NCBI RefSeq assembly: GCF_014297365.1
Contig: NZ_JACOQD010000001.1
Span: 1,054,001-1,118,000, forward strand
Source: Winogradskyella echinorum
GTDB taxonomy: Bacteria > Bacteroidota > Bacteroidia > Flavobacteriales > Flavobacteriaceae
DNA length: 64,000 nucleotides
Reading direction: 5' to 3'
In this document: one piece after another, positions 34,253-42,666 of the stretch
Position numbering within the stretch: the stretch's first letter is position 1
Layout: the number at the start of each line of letters is the position of its first letter
Notes under the pieces: model-generated
What the model was told of the DNA's origin: nothing
The model's input: only the letters and a program-made list of their open reading frames with translations
Database searches by the model: none
Translations under genes and position numbers: made by a program

Positions 34253-34798
34253 GTGAGTTTAGACCGACTCATTAAAAATTGTATTAATCAAGATGCTGAG
34301 GCACAAAGTCAATTATACAAGCAATATGCAAGTAAATTATTTTCGCTTTGTCTCAAGTATTCTAAAAACTATGCAGAAGCAGAGGACAATCTGCATGATG
34401 CATTTATAACTGTATTTAGTAAAATAGATCAGTATAACAATAAAGGTTCTTTTGAAGGTTGGTTAAAACGAATTGCAATTAACACATCATTGCAACGCTA
34501 CAGAGAAGATGTTGGAGTTTATGATATAGTAAACGAAGGTAATATTGAAGATGTTTCTGTAGATATAGACGATGAGAATGTAAGTCTTGATTTTTTATTA
34601 CAAATTATTCAAGAATTGCCAGACAGATATAGATTGGTTTTCAATTTGTATGTCTTAGACGGATACTCTCATGTAGAAATTAGCGAATTAATTAATATTT
34701 CAACAGGCACCTCAAAATCTAACTTAGCACGTGCTAGGCTGATTTTAAAAGATAAAATAGAAAGTTACAATGCGAGTCCAAATTCGCAATCATTATAA
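34253..34798 (+). CDS. ECF-type RNA polymerase sigma factor
   Basis: 181 residues. Sigma-70 region 2 covers ~20-90 (YKQYASKLFSLCLKYSKNYAEAEDNLHDAFITVF) with the -10 recognition helix SFEGWLKRIAINTSLQRYR; region 4 covers ~118-172 (ELPDRYRLVFNLYVLDGYSHVEISEL, then STGTSKSNLARAR). No regions 1.1 or 3, so it is an ECF-type factor. The start is GTG at 34253, since the ATG two bases earlier is immediately followed by TGA in its frame. It is three bases upstream of the anti-sigma/barrel gene. Target promoters are inferred to be the GCAACC-N15-CATCT sites. Confidence 0.92.
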   Translation: MSLDRLIKNCINQDAEAQSQLYKQYASKLFSLCLKYSKNYAEAEDNLHDAFITVFSKIDQYNNKGSFEGWLKRIAINTSLQRYREDVGVYDIVNEGNIEDVSVDIDDENVSLDFLLQIIQELPDRYRLVFNLYVLDGYSHVEISELINISTGTSKSNLARARLILKDKIESYNASPNSQSL

Positions 34799-34801
34799 CC
34801 A

Positions 34802-36370
34802 ATGAACAGTAAAAAGAACATAGACAGACTTTTTCAAGAAAAGTTTAAGGATTTTGAAGCAGTACCTAATGATGCTGTTTGGAATCGTATAAACGAAAGT
34901 CTTCCTAACAAAAAGAAAAAGCGTAGAGTTATTGCGCTTTGGTGGCAAATAGGTGGAGTTGCTGCAGTTATTGCTTTACTCCTAACTATTGGTGTGTCGG
35001 TTTTTAATTCTGATGGAAACAGCAAGCAAGACCTACCAATTGTAGATATAGATAAAACCGAATCTATTAAAGATGATGGTAATTTAAAGACTCCAACAAG
35101 CACAAATCAAAAAGATATTAATACTGTTAATGATAAAGTTAATCTTGTTGATTCTGATAAAAACAAAAGCTTAATTAAGGATAATAACGAAAGCAATGTG
35201 CCTCGAAAAGACAATGCTTCTAAACAATTAACAAGTCCTAATAAGACCAAGCTAAATACTGTTGCTAATAATTCTAATGGCAATAAAAAAGAGAATGAAA
35301 ACACCACAGCTTCTCAAAAGCGTAGTGCTTTATCAACAAATCCAAATCAAACGAACAGTACTAAAGTTGCATTAAATACTAAAAATACTGAGCAAAATAA
35401 TAAGACTAATCTTGTAAATGAAACTGAAATAAAATCAGTTCTTAAAAAGTCGGTAGAAGAAAATAATACTGCTGTTGCAGATAATACCTCATCAAAAAAA
35501 TCGGATTCTGAAACTAAAGGAACTGGCATAAAAGATATTGATGAACTAGAAACAAAAAATTCTATAATAGAAACACCAGAAAAGCAATCTATTGTCGATG
35601 CTATTGCAGAACAGACTAAAGATATTGATGAAAAAGAAGAAGATAAACAAAGCAGGTGGAGCATTGCGCCCAATGTTGCGCCTGTTTATTTCGGTTCTTT
35701 AGGTGAAGGTTCACCAATTAACGATCAATTTAACGGTAACACAAAAGCAGGAGACATTAACATGAGTTATGGTATCGCTGGTTCTTATGCTGTGACTGAC
35801 AAAATAAAAATACGTGCTGGTGTTAACCGCGTACATCTTAATCATGTGACTTCAGATGTTATTACCTTCACAGGTGGCGAAGTGTTATTACGCGGTGAGA
35901 ATACGGATATAAATAATTTAGAATATGAGGATGGCATGAATACAGTTTCTTTTATGCATGCAAACAAATATTTTCTTATGTCTAAACCAAATAATGATGA
36001 TGTTAAGCAAGCCGGAGATATTGATCAACGATTTGGTTTTATTGAAGTGCCTTTAGAGATAGAATACAAGCTTGTAGATAAGAAGTTTGGAGTTAATCTT
36101 ATAGGAGGTTTTAGCACCTTCTTTTTAAGTGATAATGAAATCTATGCTGATATAGATGGAAATTCAACATTAATTGGTAAAGCTAATAATATTAACTCAA
36201 CAAGCTTTAGTGCTAATCTTGGTTTAGGTATGGACTACAGCTTATCGAAACAATGGAATATCAATCTTGAACCAACGTTCAAGTATCAAATAAATACATT
36301 CAATAATACGTCTGGTAATTTTAAGCCTTTCTTTATTGGTGTATATACAGGATTAAGTTTTAAGTTTTAG
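34802..36370 (+). CDS. predicted dual-membrane-spanning anti-sigma factor (N-terminal anti-sigma, C-terminal beta-barrel)
   Basis: 522 residues in four parts. Residues 1-42 are cytoplasmic and charged (DRLFQEKFKDFEAVPNDAVW), like anti-sigma peptides of this family. Residues ~43-68 are one transmembrane helix. Residues ~70-285 are a disordered Asn/Lys/Thr/Ser-rich linker long enough to cross the periplasm. Residues ~286-522 are an outer-membrane beta-barrel (WSIAPNVAPVYFG..., ending YTGLSFKF with a terminal aromatic). No signal peptidase site is seen. This matches the Dma (dual membrane-spanning anti-sigma) proteins described in Bacteroides thetaiotaomicron. It would hold the sigma factor inactive and release it on an outer-membrane cue (inference). 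Confidence 0.8.
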   Translation: MNSKKNIDRLFQEKFKDFEAVPNDAVWNRINESLPNKKKKRRVIALWWQIGGVAAVIALLLTIGVSVFNSDGNSKQDLPIVDIDKTESIKDDGNLKTPTSTNQKDINTVNDKVNLVDSDKNKSLIKDNNESNVPRKDNASKQLTSPNKTKLNTVANNSNGNKKENENTTASQKRSALSTNPNQTNSTKVALNTKNTEQNNKTNLVNETEIKSVLKKSVEENNTAVADNTSSKKSDSETKGTGIKDIDELETKNSIIETPEKQSIVDAIAEQTKDIDEKEEDKQSRWSIAPNVAPVYFGSLGEGSPINDQFNGNTKAGDINMSYGIAGSYAVTDKIKIRAGVNRVHLNHVTSDVITFTGGEVLLRGENTDINNLEYEDGMNTVSFMHANKYFLMSKPNNDDVKQAGDIDQRFGFIEVPLEIEYKLVDKKFGVNLIGGFSTFFLSDNEIYADIDGNSTLIGKANNINSTSFSANLGLGMDYSLSKQWNINLEPTFKYQINTFNNTSGNFKPFFIGVYTGLSFKF

Positions 36371-36432
36371 GTGAAATTTAAATTAGGTTAGGTTATTGCA
36401 ACTCAATTAAGCAATGGTGAAGCAGTAATTAC

Positions 36433-36466
36433 AAAAGCTACTCGTGGTTAGGGTAGCTTTTTTTAT
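36433..36466 (+). terminator. terminator of the sigma/anti-sigma operon
   Basis: AAAAGCTAC / GTAGCTTTT stem with an 11-base loop followed by a T-rich tail, 62 bases after the barrel gene's stop. On the minus strand the tail is weak. Confidence 0.8.
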
Positions 36467-37200
36467 TTTACAGGTTTGCTTAATTCCTCCCAAATTATAG
36501 TTCTTACATTTTCATTTAGTGGTTTAGTGTCTTCAACCTTTAAGCCTTCTGTTTTAAAAAATTTATGAATTTTAGCTCTCATTTTACCAGGTCCACCACT
36601 GAAGAAAGTGTAAGAAAACCGCTTTTTATTATCGTAAAATGTAATTGGCACAACAGGTATCTGATGATTTATTGCTAAACGAAACGCACCATCTTTAAAG
36701 GCATCTAAAAGAATACGTTCCTCTGGCACACCTCCCTCAGGAAAAATACAAATACTCAAACCTTGTTTTAAACGGCGTTGTGCCCTCAAAAATACTGCTT
36801 GCCGACTTTTAGCACTACTTCTATCTACCAAAATACATGTTCGTTTATAAAAAAAACCAAACAATGGAATTTTTGCTAATTCCTTTTTACCTACAAAAAC
36901 GAATGGATTTTTTACCGAAACCAACATTAGCATTATATCAGCCATAGACGTGTGGTTAGCCACAAACATGTAGCTCTTTTTAGGGTCTGGCACCTCTTCT
37001 TTTATAATTTTATAATTAAAGCCCATACCTACTAAAATAAATTTGGCCCAAAAACGCGCAAGTTTAAAAAAGTAAGGATACCATTGTTCTCTAGAAATAG
37101 AAATAATGAGTAAAGGAAACAGAACAATTATTGGAATTGCTACTAAAATGTAGAACCAAATACGATATAATAACCAAAATGGATACTTAAAAATTATCAT
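36463..37200 (-). CDS. plsC: 1-acyl-sn-glycerol-3-phosphate acyltransferase
   Basis: Acylates lysophosphatidate to phosphatidate in phospholipid synthesis. 245 residues; N-terminal hydrophobic helix (~5-32), catalytic HxxxxD as NHTSMAD (~82), block III FPEGGVPEER with the substrate-binding Glu-Gly, and VPITFYDN for block IV. It is divergent from trpS; its -7 box ends six bases from the start codon, so the mRNA may be nearly leaderless. Confidence 0.93.
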   Translation of the reverse strand: MIIFKYPFWLLYRIWFYILVAIPIIVLFPLLIISISREQWYPYFFKLARFWAKFILVGMGFNYKIIKEEVPDPKKSYMFVANHTSMADIMLMLVSVKNPFVFVGKKELAKIPLFGFFYKRTCILVDRSSAKSRQAVFLRAQRRLKQGLSICIFPEGGVPEERILLDAFKDGAFRLAINHQIPVVPITFYDNKKRFSYTFFSGGPGKMRAKIHKFFKTEGLKVEDTKPLNENVRTIIWEELSKPVK

Positions 37201-37205
37201 AGCAT

Positions 37206-37213
37206 CAAAACTA
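37206..37213 (-). promoter_or_regulatory. -7 box of plsC
   Basis: The minus strand reads TAGTTTTG (TAnnTTTG), ending six bases upstream of the plsC ATG; the predicted transcription start falls at or next to the A of ATG. Confidence 0.45.
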
Positions 37214-37237
37214 AGTAAATAGTTCTACTAAAAAAAT

Positions 37238-37245
37238 TATCTTTG
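37238..37245 (+). promoter_or_regulatory. -7 box of trpS
   Basis: TATCTTTG (TAnnTTTG), 49 bases before the trpS ATG; divergent from the plsC box. Confidence 0.45.
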
Positions 37246-37267
37246 CGCATCGTTTAACATTTAAAGA

Positions 37268-37288
37268 GATTCCTGCTTTCGCAGGAAG
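37268..37288. repeat. single family A hairpin in the trpS leader
   Basis: GATTCCTGC-TTTCGCAGGAAG: TTCCTGC pairs with GCAGGAA. It ends five bases before the trpS ATG, and its right arm supplies the only Shine-Dalgarno-like AGGAAG. Confidence 0.6.
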
Positions 37289-37293
37289 TTGGC

Positions 37294-38262
37294 ATGGCAA
37301 GAATACTAACAGGCATACAAAGTACAGGAACACCTCATTTAGGCAATATTTTAGGTGCAATTTTACCGGCAATCGAATTATCTAAAAATAGCGATAATGA
37401 ATCGTATTTATTTATTGCGAATTTACACACCTTAACACAGATAAAAAATGCTGAAGAATTAAGACATAACACGTATTCTGTTGCTGCTACATGGTTAGCT
37501 TTTGGCTTAGATATAGAAAAAACAGTGTTTTATAGGCAAAGTGATATACCACAGGTTACTGAATTGTCTTGGTATTTAGGCTGTTTCTTTCCATACCAGC
37601 GCTTAACATTGGCTCATGGTTTTAAGGATAAAGCAGATCGTTTAGAGGATGTTAATTCTGGCCTGTTTACTTATCCTATGCTAATGGCTGCAGATATTTT
37701 ATTATACGATGCTGAAATTATACCTGTTGGAAAAGACCAATTACAACATATAGAAATGACTCGTGATGTTGCCTCTCGTTTTCACACTAAAATGGGAGAA
37801 ACTTTTGTTTTGCCTAAAGGAAAAGTACAAGAAAGCTCAATGCTTATTCCTGGCACAGATGGTGAAAAAATGAGTAAAAGTAGAGGGAATTTTATCAATA
37901 TCTTTTTGCCAGAAAAACAACTACGTAAAAAGGTAATGTCTATAGAAACCGACAGTACTCCTTTAGAAGATCCAAAAGATTGGAAAACATGCAACTGTTT
38001 TGCGTTATATAATTTAATGGCTTCCGATGAGCAAATTTCTACAATGAAAGCTAATTACGAAGCTGGCAATTATGGTTATGGGCATGCTAAACAAGCCTTA
38101 TACGAGTTAATCTTAGAGCGTTTTGCAGAACCTAGAGAGCGTTATGAATATTATATGAATAATCTCGAAGAAATTGATGCCGCTTTAGCTAAAGGTGCTG
38201 CCAAGGCTAAGGTAGTTGCTGATGCAGTATTGAAACGTGTAAGAGAGAAGGTTGGGTATTAA
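37294..38262 (+). CDS. trpS: tryptophanyl-tRNA synthetase
   Basis: Charges tRNA(Trp). 322 residues, class Ic. The HIGH equivalent is TPHLGNILG (~12-20), KMSKSRGN carries the KMSKS loop (~195), and LMAADILLYDAEIIPVGKDQ is the conserved tryptophan/ATP-site region. The leader contains a family A hairpin that could mask the ribosome site. Confidence 0.97.
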   Translation: MARILTGIQSTGTPHLGNILGAILPAIELSKNSDNESYLFIANLHTLTQIKNAEELRHNTYSVAATWLAFGLDIEKTVFYRQSDIPQVTELSWYLGCFFPYQRLTLAHGFKDKADRLEDVNSGLFTYPMLMAADILLYDAEIIPVGKDQLQHIEMTRDVASRFHTKMGETFVLPKGKVQESSMLIPGTDGEKMSKSRGNFINIFLPEKQLRKKVMSIETDSTPLEDPKDWKTCNCFALYNLMASDEQISTMKANYEAGNYGYGHAKQALYELILERFAEPRERYEYYMNNLEEIDAALAKGAAKAKVVADAVLKRVREKVGY

Positions 38263-38356
38263 TTAAATTATACAATGCCCAATAAAACATAATTTATAAT
38301 ATAAAGCTGTTCTTAAGTATATTTTGAATATATTCATTACTATAAATTATTATGTA

Positions 38357-39370
38357 ATGAACCATTTCTTATTTAAAAAACTTACTTTTTATTTTGTTAT
38401 TATTTGTCTTTTTCATTTCAAGTTGAATGCTCAAAACAATGATTACAAAACGTATCACAAAACCATTAATAAAGCTAAGAGTTTCAAAAATTTAGACTCT
38501 ACTATATTCTATTTTATAAAAGCTTTTAAGGTAGCAAGCCCATTCGCAAGGGATTTAAAAAGTTTAGCATTTACCTATTATAAAAAAGGTGATTTAAATA
38601 ACTCTGACAAATATTTTATTAAGTCAATCGATTCTGGTTATCAATTTGAAGATGATGAAAACTTCAAAAATCTTCCATATAAAGTTAATTATCAGAACGG
38701 CTTTTTGTTTAATTATGAAAAGTCTAAAAGTCCTTATGCAAGTTTTATAAAAACTATGGCAACGAGAAATGAAAAAGAAATGAAAAAGAGTCGTGAAAAT
38801 TTTCTCAAGAACATAGATGTAATTCAAGATGAAACCTATGAGGTTTTATTACAAAATGAATATTACTTTCAACAAGTTAGATTAAACATATTACCCAAAA
38901 AAGGTATTGAGGAATCAGAATACAATACAATAGCAAAATATCTTGGTTCTGGAAATAGTTATTTGATGCTAGATCTATTAAAAAACAATAAATTTCCTAG
39001 TCGTGGGCTTGTTTCAAGATTTAATAATCAATCTATTAGTATGCTACTTAATCACGCCGTTGCTGGTTTTATTAATAAAGATGATGCAAAAGAATTTATT
39101 GATTTTCTATGGCTTGAAGTCGAAAAAGGAAATTTGACACCCTCTGAATATGCAAAAACCTATGATCATTATGTGAGTTGGTATGTTGATAGTGAATCTA
39201 CTTATTATGGAACAACTCTTTATATGCCAGAAGGCTATGATAAAATGGTATATATGAACGTATTATTTCCAGAAAAACTTAACAAGTTAAGAAATGAGAT
39301 ATGGCTTATTAGTATAGAAGAGGAAGCATCTAAAACAGGCTTTCACTTACCTTTAAATTATAAAAAATAA
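38357..39370 (+). CDS. secreted hypothetical protein, possibly DUF6624-like
   Basis: Start set at the ATG at 38357 (MNHFLFKKLTFYFVI...), which gives a signal peptide ending LNAQ; an upstream TTG at 38324 is unlikely. 337 residues. The N-terminal half contains a TPR-like segment (LAFTYYKKGDLNNSDKYFIKSIDSGY). The C-terminal half (NHAVAGFINKDDAKEFIDFL, KGNLTPSEYAKTYDHYVSW, YYGTTLYMPEGY) resembles DUF6624 proteins, of unknown function. Periplasmic or extracellular location is inferred. Confidence 0.65.
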   Translation: MNHFLFKKLTFYFVIICLFHFKLNAQNNDYKTYHKTINKAKSFKNLDSTIFYFIKAFKVASPFARDLKSLAFTYYKKGDLNNSDKYFIKSIDSGYQFEDDENFKNLPYKVNYQNGFLFNYEKSKSPYASFIKTMATRNEKEMKKSRENFLKNIDVIQDETYEVLLQNEYYFQQVRLNILPKKGIEESEYNTIAKYLGSGNSYLMLDLLKNNKFPSRGLVSRFNNQSISMLLNHAVAGFINKDDAKEFIDFLWLEVEKGNLTPSEYAKTYDHYVSWYVDSESTYYGTTLYMPEGYDKMVYMNVLFPEKLNKLRNEIWLISIEEEASKTGFHLPLNYKK

Positions 39371-39391
39371 GATTCTTACCTTTTAATGAAT

Positions 39392-40495
39392 TCAAATTAC
39401 CTCAAACAACTTACCTGGCAAAGGTCTAACAACCCCTTTTAATTCCATATTCAATAAAATACCAGCAATTTTATAGGTTGGCATTTCGCAACGTAGTGCA
39501 ATGACATCTAACAATTCTTTATTATTCTCTTTTAAGAAGTTATAAATGATTTTTTCGTCGGGTTCTAACTCAACAAACAACTGTTTTTGTACTACTGGCT
39601 TTTTCTCATTTTCTAATTCCCAGTTTAGCAAATAAGGAACGTCTAATGGATTAGATAACAAATGTGCCTTTTGAAACTTTATAAGATTATTACAACCTAC
39701 GCTTTGGCTATCTGTTGTGCGTCCTGGTACTGCAAATACTTCTCTGTTGTAAGAGTTAGCAATGTCCGCTGTAACTAAACTTCCGCCTTTTTCTGCAGAC
39801 TCAATCACAATGGTAGCTTCACTAAGCCCTGCGATAATACGATTTCGTTTTAAAAAATTGTTTCTGTCAAAGGGATCTGTACTCCAAAAATCGGTATAAA
39901 ATCCACCATGATTTTCAATATCTGCTACATATTTTTTGTGCACCTTTGGATAAATTTGGTTTAAACCATGAGCTAAACAACCAATAGTTTGCAAATTATG
40001 TTTTACAGCTGCTTTATGGGCTGTAATGTCAGTACCGTAAGCAAAACCAGAAACTATAATGGGATTAAATTGTGATAATGATTCTACTAGTTTTTCACAA
40101 AAAGTGATGCCGCTAGTTGTAATTTTTCGTGCACCAACAATACTAATAATACGTTGTTGTTTTATGTTAATGTTACCCGATTGAAACAATACTATTGGTC
40201 CATCGATACAATGTTTTAAACGCTCTGGATATGTGTGTTCGGTGAAGTAATGCGTAACAATATTATTGTCTTTTATAAATCTTAATTCTTTTTCGGCTTC
40301 TTCAAGGTGAACTTTATCAAAAAGTCCTTCAATAGTAATAGTGCCTATGCCATCAATTTTTAAAAGCTTAGATGTCTTTTCTTTTAAAACCGCTTCGGCA
40401 GAACCACAATGACTTATTAACTTTTTTGCCGTTGTTGACCCAATTTTTGGCACATGTTGTAAAGCTAAAGCATAGATTAGGTCTCGTTCTGTCAT
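39392..40495 (-). CDS. dprA: DNA-processing protein DprA
   Basis: Loads RecA on incoming single-stranded DNA during natural transformation. 367 residues: N-terminal helix-hairpin-helix-like domain (LQHVPKIGSTTAKKLI...), Rossmann-type DprA core (SIVGARKITTSG, IVSGFAYGTDITAHKAA, AVPGRTTDSQSVGCNNLI), and a C-terminal winged helix (IALRCEMPTYKIAGILLNMELKG split over two helices). Complete length suggests it is functional. Confidence 0.95.
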   Translation of the reverse strand: MTERDLIYALALQHVPKIGSTTAKKLISHCGSAEAVLKEKTSKLLKIDGIGTITIEGLFDKVHLEEAEKELRFIKDNNIVTHYFTEHTYPERLKHCIDGPIVLFQSGNINIKQQRIISIVGARKITTSGITFCEKLVESLSQFNPIIVSGFAYGTDITAHKAAVKHNLQTIGCLAHGLNQIYPKVHKKYVADIENHGGFYTDFWSTDPFDRNNFLKRNRIIAGLSEATIVIESAEKGGSLVTADIANSYNREVFAVPGRTTDSQSVGCNNLIKFQKAHLLSNPLDVPYLLNWELENEKKPVVQKQLFVELEPDEKIIYNFLKENNKELLDVIALRCEMPTYKIAGILLNMELKGVVRPLPGKLFEVI

Positions 40496-40511
40496 TTTAA
40501 AGTATTGATTT

Positions 40512-40519
40512 CAAACCTA
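40512..40519 (-). promoter_or_regulatory. -7 box of dprA
   Basis: The minus strand reads TAGGTTTG (TAnnTTTG), 17 bases upstream of the dprA ATG. Confidence 0.45.
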
Positions 40520-40587
40520 CAAGAAACTAAATTTTTCTGATGTTAATAACTAAATCGCACTAAACTTTATTCAGAATTAAAAAATTT

Positions 40588-40595
40588 TAACTTTG
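40588..40595 (+). promoter_or_regulatory. -7 box of the HU/SPOR gene, probably leaderless
   Basis: TAACTTTG (TAnnTTTG) ends only seven bases before the ATG at 40603, so transcription would begin at or one base before the start codon. Confidence 0.5.
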
Positions 40596-40602
40596 CTATT
40601 AT

Positions 40603-41541
40603 ATGCAGTTAGAGACTTACATTAGCGACCTTTTATACCGATATGATTGTGTAACGGTTCCTGGATTTGGAGCATTTTTAACCAATCGTGTTTCGGCTAA
40701 AGTACATGAAACTACACACACTTTTTATCCTCCAAAAAAGGTGTTATCTTTTAATGAGCAATTGCAAAATAACGATGGTTTATTAGCCAATTATATCGCT
40801 GAGGTTGAAAAAATACCATACGCAACAGCTACAGAAAAGATTTCTAAAAAAGTAAAATCTATAAAGTCTTATTTAGTAGAAGGAGAAACGATTCAGTTTA
40901 AAAATATTGGCGAATTAGCTTTAAATGCTGATGGAAAAATGGTTTTTGACCCATCTAGTCATATCAACTATCTAACAGATTCTTTTGGACTGTCGCATTT
41001 TACATCTTCTGATATAACAAGAGAGGTTTATAAAGAAACTGTTGAAAATATTGAAGAAAAAGCTCCGATTGCTTTTACGCCAGAAAAACGCTCTAACAAT
41101 AATTGGTTAAAGTATGCTGCTGCGGCAGTTATTGTATTAGGATTAGGTGGTTTTGGCGCTGCAAAATATTACAATAATACTATAGAAGAGTACAACCAAT
41201 TAGCACAAGAACAAGCCAACGAACAGCTTGATGCTAGAGTACAAGAGGCAACTTTTATAATTAGCAATCCATTACCTGCTGCAACATTATCTCTCGATAA
41301 ACAAAGTGGGAATTACCATATTGTAGCTGGTGCTTTTAGAGTGGAAGCCAATTCTGATAAAAAAGTAAATCAACTTAGAGCAAAAGGTTATAAAGCTAGA
41401 AAAATTGGTAAAAACCGTTATGGACTGCATGAAGTAGTATATGCTAGTTTTGAAACCAGAGCAGAGGCTCAGCGCGAGCTTAATAAAGTTCGTCGCAACC
41501 ATAATCGTGATGCTTGGTTGTTAATAAAGAAGCTTAAGTAA
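40603..41541 (+). CDS. HU-CCDC81/SPOR domain protein
   Basis: 312 residues. Residues 1-~125 form the bacterial HU-CCDC81 tandem (LLYRYDCVTVPGFGAFLTN, FNEQLQNNDGLLANYIA), a fold related to the DNA-binding protein HU. A single transmembrane helix follows (~168-187), and a SPOR domain at ~232-312 (YHIVAGAFRVEANSDKKVNQL, ASFETRAEAQRELNKVR) binds denuded peptidoglycan. It thus spans the inner membrane with a possible septal role. The cytoplasmic HU-like part may bind DNA or protein; unproven. Confidence 0.88.
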   Translation: MQLETYISDLLYRYDCVTVPGFGAFLTNRVSAKVHETTHTFYPPKKVLSFNEQLQNNDGLLANYIAEVEKIPYATATEKISKKVKSIKSYLVEGETIQFKNIGELALNADGKMVFDPSSHINYLTDSFGLSHFTSSDITREVYKETVENIEEKAPIAFTPEKRSNNNWLKYAAAAVIVLGLGGFGAAKYYNNTIEEYNQLAQEQANEQLDARVQEATFIISNPLPAATLSLDKQSGNYHIVAGAFRVEANSDKKVNQLRAKGYKARKIGKNRYGLHEVVYASFETRAEAQRELNKVRRNHNRDAWLLIKKLK

Positions 41542-41662
41542 ATTTTAAATAGACTCGAATTCCGGTAATTTTCGTTATTCAATTCGGAAACTTATGCACC
41601 AATTTTTATAGTTATTCAGAATTTAAAATCTTAAATCGCACATCTACCATTTAAATTCCCTT

Positions 41663-41670
41663 TATCTTTG
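41663..41670 (+). promoter_or_regulatory. -7 box of the thioesterase gene
   Basis: TATCTTTG (TAnnTTTG), 19 bases before the ATG at 41689. Confidence 0.45.
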
Positions 41671-41688
41671 CACAAATTTTAAACATTT

Positions 41689-42198
41689 ATGCAATCAAGA
41701 ACTGCTTTTCAGTCTAAAACCATTGTTACAGATTTAGTTTTACCAAGTGAAACCAATCCAATCAATAATCTATTTGGTGGTGAGTTACTAGCGCGAATGG
41801 ATAGAGCTGCAAGTATTGCTGCCAGACGTCACTCTAGGCGTATTGTAGTTACAGCATCTGTTAATCACGTTGCTTTTAATCGTTCTGTGCCTTTAGGAAG
41901 TGTTGTAATGATTGAGGCTAAGGTATCGAGAGCATTTACTTCATCTATGGAAGTATATATGGATGTTTGGATTGAAGATAGAGAATCTGGTGAATGTGTT
42001 AAGGCTAATGAAGCTATTTATACATTTGTTGCTGTAGATGAAACCGGACGCCCTGTAAAAGTGCCAGCCCTTGTCCCAGAAACTGAATTAGAAAAACAAC
42101 GTTTCGATGCTGCACTGAGACGTAAGCAGTTGAGTTTACTCTTGGCTGGTAAGATTAAACCCTCTGACGCTACTGAGTTAAAGGCGCTTTTTGAGTAG
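41689..42198 (+). CDS. acyl-CoA thioesterase (hotdog fold, YciA/BACH type)
   Basis: 169 residues of the cytoplasmic acyl-CoA hydrolase group. The hotdog signature is PINNLFGGELLARMDRAA with the catalytic Asp/Glu region, and NHVAFNRSVPLGSVVMIEA follows. A single hotdog domain, so it should work as an oligomer. Chain-length preference cannot be read from sequence. It ends two bases before a family D hairpin. Confidence 0.9.
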   Translation: MQSRTAFQSKTIVTDLVLPSETNPINNLFGGELLARMDRAASIAARRHSRRIVVTASVNHVAFNRSVPLGSVVMIEAKVSRAFTSSMEVYMDVWIEDRESGECVKANEAIYTFVAVDETGRPVKVPALVPETELEKQRFDAALRRKQLSLLLAGKIKPSDATELKALFE

Positions 42199-42200
42199 CA

Positions 42201-42290
42201 GATTCTGAAACAAGTTCAGAATGACAAACTAAGTTACTCTAATAAAAACCGTACATACTGAGATGCTGAATTTATTTCAGTATCTCAGGA
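42201..42290. repeat. REPIN-like paired hairpin element (family D)
   Basis: Left unit GATTCTGAA..TTCAGAATGAC (42201-42225); right unit is an inverted variant, GAGATGCTGAAT..TTTCAGTATCTC (42260-42287). Each self-pairs over 8-10 bp. It lies between the thioesterase and the small lipoprotein gene. Confidence 0.6.
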
Positions 42291-42347
42291 ATTGCTTCAT
42301 TAAACCTTTTTAAATCACTCTAGTCTTATCATTAACCAAATGTATTA

Positions 42348-42566
42348 ATGATGAAATATTTAGTTTACACTTTAGTATTAATTTTTGCACTAAGCTTTAA
42401 TTCTTGTGCAAGTAGAGTTGTGGTAAAAGAGCCGGCAAAAGTTACCGTAGTAAAAAAGTTGCCTAGGCAATATAAAGTGGTGAGGTTAAAAGGGAAGCGT
42501 TATTATTATTTTAATGGAAAACATTATAGAAAAACTCGCAAGGGTTATGTCGTGGTAAGGGTATAG
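42348..42566 (+). CDS. small lipoprotein, DUF6515-like
   Basis: 72 residues. Signal peptide with lipobox SFNSC (Cys20), then a short very basic, Tyr-rich body (KGKRYYYFNGKHYRKTRKGYVVVRV) resembling DUF6515 proteins of unknown function. Two adjacent ATGs are possible starts. It is flanked on both sides by nearly identical family D hairpins, so the gene sits in a small island between repeats. Confidence 0.7.
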   Translation: MMKYLVYTLVLIFALSFNSCASRVVVKEPAKVTVVKKLPRQYKVVRLKGKRYYYFNGKHYRKTRKGYVVVRV

Positions 42567-42628
42567 GTGTTATAATTAACCTTTTGAAAATATTAAACTC
42601 TAAAAGTGAAATTTGTTTTCAGATTTTA

Positions 42629-42653
42629 GATTCTGAAATAAGTTCAGAATGAC
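42629..42653. repeat. single family D hairpin
   Basis: GATTCTGAA..TTCAGAATGAC, differing at one base from the unit at 42201-42225 and in the same orientation. It lies 14 bases past the end of the convergent EnvC-like gene. Confidence 0.6.
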
Positions 42654-42666
42654 TACATGTATATGT

